Shown: positions 46,521 through 56,285 of the stretch, piece by piece | Layout: every line of letters starts with the position of its first letter | Numbering within the stretch: the first letter of the stretch is position 1 | Source of the DNA: Ruegeria halocynthiae | GTDB taxonomy: Bacteria > Pseudomonadota > Alphaproteobacteria > Rhodobacterales > Rhodobacteraceae | Direction of reading: 5' to 3' | Length of the DNA: 64,000 bases | NCBI RefSeq assembly: GCF_000743705.1 | Contig: NZ_JQEZ01000003.1 | Location: forward strand, 520,181 to 584,180 | Program-made: the position numbers and the translations under genes | Notes under the pieces: generated by a model | Databases searched by the model: none | What the model was told of the DNA's origin: nothing | The model's input: the letters and a program-made list of their open reading frames with translations, nothing else

Positions 46521-47785
46521 GAATGTTCAATCCTGTATCTGGAAAGGCTTATGACCACGATCACCGTGATCGCCAAATTAGCTAAGAATGACCCAATGAC
46601 CATTGCCGGGAACCCTAATTTGTGGACCAGCAGATAGGTCAGCAGTGATGAAACGGCAAGCGAAACGATGCTGGATACCAGCAACATCGCCGGACGCCCC
46701 AATGCCAATAGCGCCTGGATCAAAGCGCCGGATAAGGCGGTCGCCAAAAGCACCGGCAGGAACCACATCGTCACCTGCAGCGCCTCGGCGCTACCTTGCA
46801 GAAAACCGGGCAGCCAGCCGTTGTAGGCGGCTAGCCCCGCGATCACGTAAATCGCGCTGATCAGCCCGGCGCAAAGAAATGAAAGGCGCTGGTGTTGCAG
46901 CAAGTGTGTGAGACGGGGAACCCCCGCCCCCAGCAGCGCGACCAAATCTGGAAACTCGATCCGACGGGCCATGTTGATGACGTTGTTCGAAGCATTCAGG
47001 ATGTTGCGCGACAGGATAAAGGCGGCCGACATCTCGGGCGAGAACAGCGCAACGGCGAAAAAGATTTGCACGCGCCCTGTCAGTTGACCGGGCAGTTGCG
47101 ACAGAAAGACCCCGCCGCCCACTTGGGTGGCGTGCTTCAGGGCGGCTATGGAAAAGCCTCCTAAGGCGCTCAGTGGTGAGCGGCGCAGTATCAGGGCCTG
47201 TACAAGCACCGCAGCCAGGGCACCGACCACGAAAGCTATTCCCAAAGCGTAACCAAGCTCGGCCAATGGACGATCCGCAAGGCTGCCCATGATGGCAACT
47301 ATGCTGGTAAGCAGCCAGGGAAACGCGATGGTCAGCCCCGCAATACCCTGCATCTTGCGCCCGTCCAAAAAACCAGTCTGGTTGAACGACCAGATGATCA
47401 GGCCAATCAGGGTCGTTGTCACAAAAGCCTTGGATAACGGGTCTGGATAGATGCCCAGAAGATCACCTGCGCCCAAGGCCAGCGCGCACAGTCCCAGCCA
47501 TGTCAGCAAGCGCAGGACAATTACTCCGGCAAGGGTTTCGCGTGGATCAATATCTTGGCCGTCCTCTGCCAACGCCTGCTGACGCGCCAGAAAGATTTGG
47601 CCTCCCATGTCCATAGCCATGAAAAAAAGCGTCACGATTGACATCGAGAACCCGATCGCCGACGCCAGTTCGTATTTCTCCTGACCAAGGATGACGAACG
47701 AGGCGATCAGAAAGCTGCCCTGCCCTAAGAGGTATCCCAGAGCCAGCCCCGCCATGTTGAGCATCCGTCGGTTGGACAGCATCAA
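46517..47785 (-). CDS. polysaccharide flippase (Wzx-like, MOP superfamily)
   Basis: 422 residues with about twelve hydrophobic helices in the pattern of the polysaccharide transporter family. It would move undecaprenyl-linked repeat units across the inner membrane. Coupled by ATGA overlaps to the glycosyltransferase gene upstream and the pyruvyltransferase gene downstream. Confidence 0.82.
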   Translation of the reverse strand: MMLSNRRMLNMAGLALGYLLGQGSFLIASFVILGQEKYELASAIGFSMSIVTLFFMAMDMGGQIFLARQQALAEDGQDIDPRETLAGVIVLRLLTWLGLCALALGAGDLLGIYPDPLSKAFVTTTLIGLIIWSFNQTGFLDGRKMQGIAGLTIAFPWLLTSIVAIMGSLADRPLAELGYALGIAFVVGALAAVLVQALILRRSPLSALGGFSIAALKHATQVGGGVFLSQLPGQLTGRVQIFFAVALFSPEMSAAFILSRNILNASNNVINMARRIEFPDLVALLGAGVPRLTHLLQHQRLSFLCAGLISAIYVIAGLAAYNGWLPGFLQGSAEALQVTMWFLPVLLATALSGALIQALLALGRPAMLLVSSIVSLAVSSLLTYLLVHKLGFPAMVIGSFLANLAITVIVVISLSRYRIEHS

Positions 47786-48918
47786 GACACCTGACTGATC
47801 TTTGTTGCAAAAAATGTCTGATAAGCCTCGGTGCCTTCCCTTTGCATTTTCTCGAATGCAGTGATGTTTTGCCGGGCGCGTGCCAAATGGGCCTCGCGGT
47901 CCTGCATCTCGGCGATGACTTCAGCCACTGCAGCTGTGATATCGCGGGCCATGGCGCTGCGATCATCCGACAGCGACACAAGCCGGTGATGCGCGCCATC
48001 CAGCGTTTCGGGAATACAGGCATGATCGGTCGAAACCACCGATGCCCCGGCCGAAAGCGCCTCCATCAACACATTGGGCTGGGCTTCCAGCTTGTAGGTC
48101 GAGGGAAAGACAAAAACATCGGATGCCTTATAGAAGTCTGCCTTTGCCCCCCCCGAGACATGCCCCAGAAAAGTCACCTGATCGCCAAGCGCCTTTTCCA
48201 GCTTCGCTCGCCAGATAACAGCCTGATCATCAGTGGGCTGGCCGCCTATGAGAAATTGTATTCCCTGCAACTGATTTGCCAGCGCTTCAAAAGCGTCGAC
48301 CACAATGTCAAAACCCTTGTCCGCATTGAGGTTGCTCAGAAAACCGATGGTCAGAACCTTACCCTCGCTCACTACATGATCGGGTGACAGGGCAGTTATA
48401 TCGCAGGTGGCCGCGTTGCTGATGACCTGAGCGTCCACAGTGGGGCCAAATTGGCGTTCGAATGTGTCGCGCATCCTGTCGGTCAAAAAGATATGGCGAG
48501 CCCGATCCCCCAAAATATCGCAAAGCTTACGCAAACGGTTGTTCCCCGTGCGGATGTTAAAGAAATTCCGGTGGTGGAGAAATATTCGTTGAACCCCGCG
48601 TAAACGAAAAATCGCGGCATAAAGCAGGTTATACATCAGGCCCATACCGCCATCGGGCACCATGTAGATCACGGTCTTTGGGTTGCTGTGCGTCAGCAGC
48701 GTTAGTGCATTCTTTAGGGTCCGATGAACCCGATGCATGTGATAGCGTAGTGATCGGTTATGGGCCGAGCCGCTTTGCACATTGGTCTCTAACCGCAAAA
48801 CCTCATGGTTCCGGGCTTCGAAGGCTTCTGCCCAGATCTTGGTGTTTTTGGCCGCACCGTTGTGCGGTGGTGGCAACGGACCAATGACGATGACTCGGGG
48901 TGTAGAGGGTGTCGTCAT
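47782..48918 (-). CDS. glycosyltransferase family 4
   Basis: 378 residues, GT-B fold. N-terminal [14 protein letters not shown] with the glycine-rich loop; C-terminal donor domain has [38 protein letters not shown] and [21 protein letters not shown], the GT4 nucleotide-sugar site. The ATG at 48918 is chosen because the upstream in-frame 30 codons are the tail of a gmd remnant, not family sequence. No good ribosome site is seen, so translation may start on the remnant's leader. Sugar unknown. Confidence 0.85.
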   Translation of the reverse strand: MTTPSTPRVIVIGPLPPPHNGAAKNTKIWAEAFEARNHEVLRLETNVQSGSAHNRSLRYHMHRVHRTLKNALTLLTHSNPKTVIYMVPDGGMGLMYNLLYAAIFRLRGVQRIFLHHRNFFNIRTGNNRLRKLCDILGDRARHIFLTDRMRDTFERQFGPTVDAQVISNAATCDITALSPDHVVSEGKVLTIGFLSNLNADKGFDIVVDAFEALANQLQGIQFLIGGQPTDDQAVIWRAKLEKALGDQVTFLGHVSGGAKADFYKASDVFVFPSTYKLEAQPNVLMEALSAGASVVSTDHACIPETLDGAHHRLVSLSDDRSAMARDITAAVAEVIAEMQDREAHLARARQNITAFEKMQREGTEAYQTFFATKISQVS

Positions 48919-49133
48919 ATCAAACACATTGGAACTGTCGCGCAAATCGCCAGGCCGCTGCTTGCGACTTTCGCGGTGCGTATGTGAATCCTGGCAGATG
49001 TGATCCACCCCTGTGTGTTAAACCGCAAGGCACGACGTTTGATCCCGCGAACCTCATACCCATTTTCCGGCAGAGGTTTAGCCAGATAAGAACCGTCTTG
49101 CCCGGTGATGGCGCTCATCAAAGCCTTCTTCAA
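48919..49133 (-). pseudogene. gmd (GDP-mannose 4,6-dehydratase) 5' remnant, frameshifted
   Basis: The first 40 codons read like Gmd: [20 protein letters not shown], then [11 protein letters not shown] and FNTQG. Near 49008-49011 the frame slips by one base and the other frame goes on with [11 protein letters not shown] and GDLRDSSN, matching the next part of Gmd (RIDHLYQDPH, GDLTDSSN). Then homology ends and the glycosyltransferase gene starts in the same frame. About 70 of some 350 codons remain. Confidence 0.85.
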
Positions 49134-49160
49134 AATGCTATCTCCAAAATAACCTGTGTC

Positions 49161-50441
49161 TTAGGCGGCTCTGGACAGACGCCTAATGATGGCTTCGTAA
49201 CTGTCAAAAATTGTGTCCCGGTTCATGTTTTGCTGCACAAATGAACGCCCGGCCTGCCCCATACGCTGCTGCCGTGCGGGATCAGAAAGAAGCTCCGATA
49301 CCTCTTGGCATAGCCGGGTTTCGTCACCGGGATAGACACAGATGCCCGCGCCGGATTCCTTGGTTAAAACATCCAGCGGACTGTTTGGTTCAGCGACGCA
49401 GACAAAGGGCCTGCCTGCCGACATAATCGAAAAAAGCTTTGACGGAAGCGCATAGTTGGCCACGTTCAAGGCCTGAGGAACAAGGTGGATATTGGCACTT
49501 TGCAATGAGGTCATGAATTCGTCGGATGGCGCTAGTTCCAGAAAACGCGTGTTGCCGATACCGCGCCGTGCCACCTCTTGTTCAATCCGGGCTCTTTCAG
49601 AGCCCGAGCCTCGCAAAACGATCTCGACGTTCGGATTATTGGCCGACAAATGTGTCAGCAACGGCAGAAGCTGATCCAGATTTTGCTTTTTGCCGAAATT
49701 CCCTGAATACATAACCCGTGACGTGCCCGAGGGGGCGATCGGGGATTCCTGCGCGACCTGAGACCAGATTGGCAAAACTTCGATTGGTTTTCTGCAGCCC
49801 AGGTCCCTGAGCTCTTGTTTCATACCGTCGGTCAGCACGACAATATTATCCGCAAAGTTGAGACCGAAACGCTCAATCAGACGCATGACTTTCAGCACTG
49901 TTGAACTGGAGGTGATGTTGAGAGAACTGGCAAGGCCGCTTTCGATGTCATGGACAATGGCTATCACAGCAGCGCCAGATCGCATTTTCAGAGCTTTGGC
50001 CCCAAACAAAGTCAGAACACTGGGCACATAGGCGATGATAACGTTCACATCACGGTGGGTGCCACGAACGGCATGTGAGAGAGCCCGACCGAGAAAACGC
50101 AGATCGTTCCTGATCCGATCCTTGAACCCGCCTGACCCGCGCGGGTTCACCGGGACCCGTTCAATTCTGATTTCACCCAATGCCTCGTGATCGCGCGCGC
50201 CTTCCGCCCAATCCTTGAAGGGTTCGATACTGGGATAGTGCGGGCGAAATGCCAGCGTGGAAACGGAATATCCCTTGTCCGAAAAATGCTGCGCCAATTC
50301 GCGGCAATAAGGTGCGGATCCAATTTCCTCTGGCCAAAAATAGGGCGACAGGTTGAGAACCGAAGTTTGCGGCATTTGCATTTCTAGATTTTCTTTCCAG
50401 TGACGCTCGCGCATTTGCATTGCTGCAGTGCGCGGGTTCAA
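49161..50441 (-). CDS. WcaI-like glycosyltransferase family 4
   Basis: 426 residues (or 406 from the ATG at 50381, which lies nearer the family start LNLSPYFWPEEIGSAPY). GT-B fold; acceptor domain has HDIESGLASSLN and donor domain MYSGNFGKKQNLDQLL, VLRGSGSERARIE and NYALPSKLFSIMSAGRPFVC. Closest in layout to WcaI-type fucosyltransferases of colanic acid synthesis. First gene on this strand of the EPS locus. A GDP-fucose role would fit the lost gmd gene next door, but that is inference. Confidence 0.85.
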   Translation of the reverse strand: MNPRTAAMQMRERHWKENLEMQMPQTSVLNLSPYFWPEEIGSAPYCRELAQHFSDKGYSVSTLAFRPHYPSIEPFKDWAEGARDHEALGEIRIERVPVNPRGSGGFKDRIRNDLRFLGRALSHAVRGTHRDVNVIIAYVPSVLTLFGAKALKMRSGAAVIAIVHDIESGLASSLNITSSSTVLKVMRLIERFGLNFADNIVVLTDGMKQELRDLGCRKPIEVLPIWSQVAQESPIAPSGTSRVMYSGNFGKKQNLDQLLPLLTHLSANNPNVEIVLRGSGSERARIEQEVARRGIGNTRFLELAPSDEFMTSLQSANIHLVPQALNVANYALPSKLFSIMSAGRPFVCVAEPNSPLDVLTKESGAGICVYPGDETRLCQEVSELLSDPARQQRMGQAGRSFVQQNMNRDTIFDSYEAIIRRLSRAA

Positions 50442-51069
50442 AATAACCGTTGGGTGTAAACCTTTTTTGGTGGCCTGTATGACGGGCGACCAGCGGGGGT
50501 TTCAATGTGGTACGGCGCGCCGGATGAATTTCCAACAACAGGTCTGCCGGTTAACTGAGGCCCCCAGCGTGCGGGTGCTTCGTCTGTAATATTAAAGAGT
50601 TGCATTGAAAAATATGCACGAGGCCCGGACTGCCGAATGGTTTCGGTTCCTTCGTGAAGGAGGGAAAAGGGAATGGTCATAAATATGTTGCTCGATTGGT
50701 AATCCACCGCGAGTTAGTAGTCAGCCACCCTTCCCCTGACAACCCTGGCGATAGCGATCCGGGCGAATTTCAGCACCTCCCGTGGTTTTGGTGCACAAAG
50801 TGGTCGCTGCGCAGGCCGCCCTTTCCCTGAGTGGGCTTTCCCTCCGGCCCCGGCGACGAGTATTCCGAGCGAGGTGTCGTGATTGCGAACTTCGATGCGG
50901 CTTGGTATTTGCGTATGTCGCAGGCGCGATCCACTGGCCAGCAGGCGAAAGGAACCGCAGTTCGAAAGTTGCGCACAAGCAAAAAAGGGATGCGCCAGCA
51001 TTACAGCGCATCCCCTTGTATTTTAGACATCCAGTTTTCAGTCAACGATTGCAATCTGGACCGAAGGTA
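50442..51069. other. intergenic region upstream of the EPS operon
   Basis: Overlapping open frames on both strands between 50700 and 51000 are not family-like. The only clear element is the hairpin at 50987-51014 that ends the gcdH transcript. The EPS promoter should lie near 50450-50700. Confidence 0.45.
50981..51014 (-). terminator. intrinsic terminator of gcdH
   Basis: On the minus strand GGGATGCGC (51014-51006) pairs with GCGCATCCC (50995-50987) over a 10-base loop, followed by six T (50986-50981). It lies 56 bases after the gcdH stop. A clean rho-independent terminator. Confidence 0.85.
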
Positions 51070-52299
51070 TCAAAAGAACGCCTGCAACCCTGTCTGTGCA
51101 CGACCCAAAATCAGGGCGTGGACATCATGGGTGCCTTCATAGGTGTTCACTGTTTCCAGATTGACCATGTGCCGGATGACCTGGAACTCCAACGAAATCC
51201 CGTTGCCGCCGTGCATGTCCCGCGACATCCGCGCGATGTCCAGCGCCTTGCCACAGTTGTTGCGTTTGACGATCGAAATCATTTCAGGGGCGGCATTGGC
51301 GTCGTTCATCAGGCGACCGACACGCAGGCTTGCTTGCAGTCCCAATGCGATCTCAGTCTGCATATTGGCCAGTTTAAGCTGGAACAACTGCGTCTGCGCC
51401 AAGGGCTTGTTGAACTGCTTGCGGTCCAGACCATATTGACGCGAAGCATGCCAGCATGTTTCCGCAGCGCCCATGACGCCCCAGCTGATGCCATAGCGTG
51501 CGCGGTTCAGACAGCCGAACGGCCCTTTCAGACCCTGCACGTTCGGCAGCAGCGCGTCCTCGCCGACTTCAACACCTTCCATAACGATCTCACCGGTGAT
51601 CGAGGCTCGCAAGCTGAGCTTGTTCTGAATCTTCGGCGCGCTCAGACCTTTCAGCCCTTTGTCGAGCACAAAGCCGCGGATTTTCCCGTCGTGTGCATCC
51701 GACTTGGCCCAGACGACAAACACATCGGCGATGGGCGAATTCGAAATCCACATCTTGCTGCCGGTCAGACGATAACCGCCGTCGATCTTTTCGGCGCGGG
51801 TCTTCATTCCCGCCGGGTCCGAACCTGCATCCGGTTCGGTCAGGCCGAAGCAACCGATCCACTCGCCGCTGGCCAGTTTCGGCAGGTATTTCCGGCGCTG
51901 TTCTTCGCTGCCATAGGCATAGATCGGATACATCACCAACGAGCTTTGCACTGACATCATCGAGCGATAGCCCGAATCAACCCGCTCGACCTCGCGGGCG
52001 ACCAGACCATAGGCGACGTAACCGGCGTCAATGCCGCCGTACTCCTCAGGGATGGTGGTGCCCAACAGCCCCATTTCACCCATTTCGCGGAAAATCTCGG
52101 GGTCGGTTTCTTCGTTCTGGAACGCTTGCGTGACCCGTGGTTGCAGTTTCTCTTGTGCGTAAGACCTTGCGCTGTCTGCAATCATGCGCTCGTCTTCGTT
52201 CAACTGCTGATCCATGCGGAACGGGTCGTCCCACTGGAACTGTCCAAGATCGGGTACGTCTTTGGCCCGTAGGGCCGGTTTGGTGTCCGGGGCGTTCAT
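51070..52299 (-). CDS. gcdH: glutaryl-CoA dehydrogenase
   Basis: 409 residues, acyl-CoA dehydrogenase fold. FAD/substrate stretches [20 protein letters not shown] and [16 protein letters not shown]; the catalytic base is E388 in [17 protein letters not shown]. High overall similarity to GcdH, which oxidatively decarboxylates glutaryl-CoA to crotonyl-CoA in lysine, tryptophan and glutarate breakdown. The ATG at 52299 follows GGAGAA; the frame open to 52434 is the antisense of the LysR leader. Divergent from a LysR gene. The usual partner CoA-transferase is only a remnant here. Confidence 0.93.
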   Translation of the reverse strand: MNAPDTKPALRAKDVPDLGQFQWDDPFRMDQQLNEDERMIADSARSYAQEKLQPRVTQAFQNEETDPEIFREMGEMGLLGTTIPEEYGGIDAGYVAYGLVAREVERVDSGYRSMMSVQSSLVMYPIYAYGSEEQRRKYLPKLASGEWIGCFGLTEPDAGSDPAGMKTRAEKIDGGYRLTGSKMWISNSPIADVFVVWAKSDAHDGKIRGFVLDKGLKGLSAPKIQNKLSLRASITGEIVMEGVEVGEDALLPNVQGLKGPFGCLNRARYGISWGVMGAAETCWHASRQYGLDRKQFNKPLAQTQLFQLKLANMQTEIALGLQASLRVGRLMNDANAAPEMISIVKRNNCGKALDIARMSRDMHGGNGISLEFQVIRHMVNLETVNTYEGTHDVHALILGRAQTGLQAFF

Positions 52300-52380
52300 G
52301 GCTATTCTCCGATGTGGTGATTTGGCGCGGACTATACTGTGCGTTCCGGCCGAAAAACAGCGAGACTTTTGCACCGTTCC

Positions 52381-52395
52381 ATGAGAAAAACGCAT
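52381..52395. promoter_or_regulatory. GcvA-type operator candidate before the gcdH regulator
   Basis: ATGAG-N5-CGCAT, one mismatch from a perfect inverted repeat, ending two bases before the LysR start. It has the same layout as the perfect ATGAG-N5-CTCAT site in front of the other GcvA-type gene at 30206. Confidence 0.4.
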
Positions 52396-52397
52396 AC

Positions 52398-53309
52398 ATG
52401 GGAACTCCGCGACGTTTTTTACCCTCCATTTCATCCCTGCGCGCGCTTGAAGCGTTGGACAGGCTCGGATCCGCCTCGGCCGTGGCCGAGGAGATGTCTC
52501 TGACGCAAAGCGCAGTCAGCCGGCAATTTCAAAGCCTTGAAACCCAACTTGAAGTGGAGTTGATTCGGCGCGACCAAAAGCGTCTGTCGCTGACCCCTGC
52601 GGCACAAGAATATGTCGGTGAAATCCGGCAGGCGCTGAATCAGATTGCGCAGGCGTCGATGAATCTGCATCTGGCACCGCTGGGCGGATCTTTGAATCTG
52701 GCGATTTTGCCCACATTTGGGATGCGCTGGTTGGTGCCCCGCCTGCCCGAATTTGCGCGGCGGCACCCCGATATCACCATCAATATGTCCACCCGCCACC
52801 GACCCTTTAACTTCGCCGCAGAACCGTTTGATGCTGCATTACATTTTGGCGAAGCTGACTGGCCTGGAACCGACCGCCTGTTGCTAAAGGTCGAACGTGT
52901 TCTGCCAGTCTGTGCGCCCGCGCTTTTGCCGAATGGGCCGCCTGAATCACCACAGGCCCTGTTGAAACTGCCCCTGCTTCATATCCAGACGCGCCCAAAA
53001 GCCTGGCAGGGCTGGTTTCGGCAGATGGGGTTTGACAACGTCGGCGCCCTGCCCGGCACGATTCACGACCAGTTTTCAACGATCAATCAGGCCGCCCTGC
53101 ACGGGCTAGGGGTCGCGCTGATGCCCAGCTATCTGGTTGAGCAAGACCTAGCCGTGGGTCGGCTGATCTCGGCGTTTTCCGATGCGGTGGAAACCGTAGG
53201 CGCCTATTACCTTGTCTGGCCCCGGTCGAAATCGGATGACCCGTCCCTGCGCGAGTTCCGGCATTGGCTGGCCGCGCAAGCGCAGAGCGAGGACACCCTG
53301 CCCCGGTGA
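52398..53309 (+). CDS. GcvA-type LysR regulator of gcdH
   Basis: 303 residues. Helix-turn-helix at about 10-65 ([38 protein letters not shown]) and an effector domain with [20 protein letters not shown] and [15 protein letters not shown]. The ATG at 52398 starts just before the domain; the open frame further upstream overlaps the gcdH 5' end and is not used. Divergent from gcdH with about 98 bases between starts, an arrangement typical of a glutarate/glutaryl-CoA responsive activator. Confidence 0.9.
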   Translation: MGTPRRFLPSISSLRALEALDRLGSASAVAEEMSLTQSAVSRQFQSLETQLEVELIRRDQKRLSLTPAAQEYVGEIRQALNQIAQASMNLHLAPLGGSLNLAILPTFGMRWLVPRLPEFARRHPDITINMSTRHRPFNFAAEPFDAALHFGEADWPGTDRLLLKVERVLPVCAPALLPNGPPESPQALLKLPLLHIQTRPKAWQGWFRQMGFDNVGALPGTIHDQFSTINQAALHGLGVALMPSYLVEQDLAVGRLISAFSDAVETVGAYYLVWPRSKSDDPSLREFRHWLAAQAQSEDTLPR

Positions 53310-53321
53310 ATCGGGGCTTTC

Positions 53322-53669
53322 TGGGCGCGGCCTGATCCAGGTTCAGTTCCGACCGCGAGAATTTGATCGGGGTACGCAGCCCCGGCACGCCCTCGGGGTT
53401 AATCTGCATGTTCCGATGCTGGATTTGCGGATCGCTCAGCGCCTCAGCGACTGAGTTGATCGGCCCACCCGGCACGCCAATCCGTAAAGCTGTGCCAGCA
53501 GGTCCGCCTTGGTCCATTTCATGCAGGCCAGACCAAGCAGCCCGGTCAACTCAGACCGGTTCGCAACCCGCGCTGCGTTGTCGGCGAAAAAGTGAGCGTT
53601 CTGAAGGCCGGGGATGCTTATTTGTTCGACAGCCGCCGCCCACATAGATTCCGCAACACCTCGGATCAA
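53322..53669 (-). pseudogene. CaiB/BaiF CoA-transferase remnant, frameshifted
   Basis: Two frames carry neighbouring parts of a family III CoA-transferase. One (about 53460-53610) reads FADNAARVANRSELTGLLGL and KADLLAQLYG; after a frameshift near 53470-53480 the other reads VPGGPINSVAEALSDPQIQH and PEGVPGLRTPIKFSRSELNL. The first 250 or so codons with the catalytic Asp are gone and the 3' end is lost where the LysR gene ends. Such a transferase commonly makes glutaryl-CoA beside gcdH. Confidence 0.85.
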
Positions 53670-54066
53670 CCGGCTGAAATCATATCGACCTGTGCGCCAC
53701 CCTACCTTTAATATGTTGAAAACCCTATCAGGTTACGGCGAATGACGACGCCGGGACGTTTCCAATATTGAGCGCCAAAAGCCAAGGGAGCCTACGGAAC
53801 AAAGCAGCAAGTTGCCCGTGGAAATGCCATCCATGCTCATTCATTTGCGCACAGAAATGTATCATTTTGTCATCTGATATTTTAACTATGGTACCTGATA
53901 GAGATATTCCCGATGCAGGGTTCATTGCCTAACCCGGCAGAGATGGCTTGTCTCACCTGCGTATGTGGGTCGATGACGTCGGCTGCCGTTTCAGTGGATG
54001 AACCTTCTACTAGGCCAGCGAATTCAAAGCCGTACATAAAGGTTTGAGAGAGGGAGGAAACACTAA
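53670..54066. other. promoter region of the polyamine-type ABC operon
   Basis: No gene is supported. It carries ACTATGGTACC at 53885-53895, repeated in reverse orientation just after the binding-protein gene, and a strong ribosome site GGGAGGA at 54052-54058 before the ATG at 54067. Confidence 0.5.
53880..53895. promoter_or_regulatory. shared motif, copy 1 (upstream of the ABC operon)
   Basis: TTTTAACTATGGTACC; 15 of 16 bases recur inverted at 55147-55162, and its core ACTATGGTA also recurs at 60841-60849 in front of the agmatinase gene. Possible regulator site. Confidence 0.4.
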
Positions 54067-55146
54067 ATGGCTCTTACTATCGGAAGAAGAAAGTTTCTCG
54101 GGGTTACAGCAGCAGCAGCGGCCACGACGCTTGCAGCGCCCGCAATTGTTAAGGCTGCAGGTTCGAAGCTTCGGATCGGTACTTTTGGCGGCTACTTTGA
54201 AGAGAGCTTTGAAAAGTTCATCTACCCCGCCTTCACCGAAAAAACAGGCATCGAAGTTCAGTCCTTTGCCACGCCAGTACCTTCAGTGGTTGTGCCGCAG
54301 CTGAAAACGGCCGCGCAAACCAAGACGGCACCGATGGACGTCATCATGTTCTCGGGTGTTGCCCGGGCCGAAGGCGCCAAGCTTGGTGTGTATAAAACAC
54401 TGGACGACAAGAAAATCCCGAACCTGTCGAACTTGCCCGAGCGCTTTCAGGACCGTGACGCCGAAGGCGGACTGTACGGCGTGGGTGCGCTGTCGTGGTT
54501 CATCACCTTGTGCACGAACACGGATGAAATCCCCGAAGCCCCGACCAGCTGGAGCGCGCTGTGGGATGAGCAGTACAAAGACCAGATCGGTCTGCTTGCT
54601 CTGCCGCAGAACGCCTGGATGCTTGAAGTAACCGCGACAACCTTCTTTGGTGGCACAGATATTCTGAGCACCCGTGAAGGTCTTGAGCAGGTCTTTGACA
54701 AGCTCCGCGAACTGGTGCCGAACGTGCGCCTGTGGTATCGCGACGAAGGCTCGTTCCAGCAGGCACTGCAGGACGGCGAAATCCCGATGGGTCAGTATTA
54801 CCACGACGTGGCGGGCCTTGCCGCTGCCGAAGGGTTCCCGGTACGCTCGACGATGCCGAAAGAAGGCGGTGTACAGGATTCCGGTTACTGGATTTCTCCG
54901 AAGTATGCTGAGCCGATTGATGAAATCCACGAATTCATCAACTTTACCAGCAGCCCGGAAACCCAGTCTCTGCTGGCCCGCAGCGTCGGCACCGCACCGG
55001 TTGTTGATCTGGATCTGACCGATCTGACACCCGAGGAAATTTCGGCTGTAACCAGCACGATTCCTCCGATCACACCGCGGTATGACGTATTTGTGGAAAA
55101 CAAAGATTGGATTACCGAAACCTGGAACGAAATGATCTCCAGTTAA
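54067..55146 (+). CDS. polyamine-type ABC transporter, binding protein
   Basis: 359 residues with a Tat-like signal (GRRKFLGVTAAAAATTLAAP). The mature part begins SKLRIGTFGGYFEESFEKFI and belongs to the PotD/PotF-related family 1 binding proteins; ALSWFITLCTNTDEIPEAPT and MGQYYHDVAGLAA are typical. Together with PotA/B/C-type partners it imports a polyamine or related cation; the agmatinase gene downstream suggests agmatine or another guanidino compound. The ATG follows GGGAGGA. A stem-loop lies between it and the ATPase gene. Confidence 0.87.
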   Translation: MALTIGRRKFLGVTAAAAATTLAAPAIVKAAGSKLRIGTFGGYFEESFEKFIYPAFTEKTGIEVQSFATPVPSVVVPQLKTAAQTKTAPMDVIMFSGVARAEGAKLGVYKTLDDKKIPNLSNLPERFQDRDAEGGLYGVGALSWFITLCTNTDEIPEAPTSWSALWDEQYKDQIGLLALPQNAWMLEVTATTFFGGTDILSTREGLEQVFDKLRELVPNVRLWYRDEGSFQQALQDGEIPMGQYYHDVAGLAAAEGFPVRSTMPKEGGVQDSGYWISPKYAEPIDEIHEFINFTSSPETQSLLARSVGTAPVVDLDLTDLTPEEISAVTSTIPPITPRYDVFVENKDWITETWNEMISS

Positions 55147-55164
55147 GGTACCATAGTAAAAAAC

Positions 55165-55200
55165 AATGGCTGTGATCCGAAAAGCGGGATTGCAGCCATT
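55165..55200 (+). terminator. intra-operon stem-loop after the binding-protein gene
   Basis: AATGGCTGTGATCC (55165-55178) pairs with GGATTGCAGCCATT (55187-55200) with two wobble/mismatch positions, followed by TTCT. Position and form match the loops after ugpB and smoE; it probably lowers read-through into the transporter core. Confidence 0.65.
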
Positions 55201-55218
55201 TTCTGTAAGGAAAAACTC

Positions 55219-56274
55219 ATGACCGGTCTTGTCATTTCCGGGATCACCAAGAAGTTTGGCAACTTCACCGCTGTCAACAACATTGATCTTCACTTTAACA
55301 AAGGTGAAATGATCTGCTTTCTTGGCCCCTCCGGCTGCGGAAAAACAACGCTTTTGCGCATGATTGCTGGCCTCGAAGAGCCAACCAACGGCAGCATCAG
55401 CTTTGACGATAGCGATCTGACCCGTGTTCCGGTGCATGAACGCAGTATCGGAATGGTGTTCCAGTCCTTTGCCCTGTTCCCACACCTGAGCGTGGGCGAA
55501 AACATCAGCTATGCGCTGAAAATTCGTGGGTATTCACGCTCGGATTGTGAAGACCGCGCCCGGGTACTTCTGGATAAAGTCCACCTGCCCGGGATTGAAG
55601 ATCGTCGCATCTCGCAATTGTCGGGTGGCCAAAGGCAGCGTGTCGCCATCGCCCGCGCCCTGGCACTGGACCCCAAGATATTTCTGTTGGACGAGCCGAT
55701 GTCAGCGCTAGATGCAAACCTGCGCGAAGCAATGCAGATTGAGCTGCGCCAACTTCAGCAGGAACTTGGCATCACAACCGTTGTGGTGACACATGACCAG
55801 ACCGAAGCGATGACAATGGCTGACCAGATCGTCGTCATGGGCAACGCAAGGGTCCTGCAAACTGGTGCGCCTACAGATATCTACAAGAACCCGGCCAACA
55901 AAGAGGTTGCGTCGTTCCTGGGAACCTCGAACCTGCTGCCCGCCAAAGTAACCTCGGACACGACCGTGGAAACTGCAGGTCACAGCTTTGGTGTGGCCAG
56001 TATCGGCGGTTTCTCGAAGGGTGACGAGGTTCTGCTGATGAGCCGGCCCGAAGATGTGACGGTATCCGTCGATGAACAGGAAACAGCGGACAACTGGGTG
56101 TCTGGAACTGTGACCTTCATCCGCGATATTGGCGCTATCATTGAAATTCTGGTCGATTGCGGCGGACACGAGGTTATTTCGGTCATCACCCCCAAAGATT
56201 GCCCGGATGTCAGCGTTGGCAAAACGGTTTCGGTGCAAATTCCGAAATCCGCCTGCCACGTTCTGGCCAACTAG
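55219..56274 (+). CDS. polyamine-type ABC transporter, ATPase (PotA-like)
   Basis: 351 residues. Walker A GPSGCGKTT at 36-44, FQSFALFPHLSVGEN, signature LSGGQRQR near 135, Walker B FLLDEPMSALD, switch VVTHDQTEAMT, and a C-terminal TOBE domain (about 275-345). Organisation equals PotA. It follows the stem-loop and is 11 bases ahead of the first permease gene. Confidence 0.92.
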   Translation: MTGLVISGITKKFGNFTAVNNIDLHFNKGEMICFLGPSGCGKTTLLRMIAGLEEPTNGSISFDDSDLTRVPVHERSIGMVFQSFALFPHLSVGENISYALKIRGYSRSDCEDRARVLLDKVHLPGIEDRRISQLSGGQRQRVAIARALALDPKIFLLDEPMSALDANLREAMQIELRQLQQELGITTVVVTHDQTEAMTMADQIVVMGNARVLQTGAPTDIYKNPANKEVASFLGTSNLLPAKVTSDTTVETAGHSFGVASIGGFSKGDEVLLMSRPEDVTVSVDEQETADNWVSGTVTFIRDIGAIIEILVDCGGHEVISVITPKDCPDVSVGKTVSVQIPKSACHVLAN

Positions 56275-56285
56275 AGGGTTACGGC

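Noticed and set aside
50782..51954. Plus-strand open frame of 390 codons
   Set aside because: Mostly antisense to gcdH; composition is a shadow and its 5' part runs through the gcdH terminator.
54283..55485. Minus-strand open frame of 400 codons
   Set aside because: Antisense to the binding-protein gene and ATPase gene; no domain and no ribosome site.
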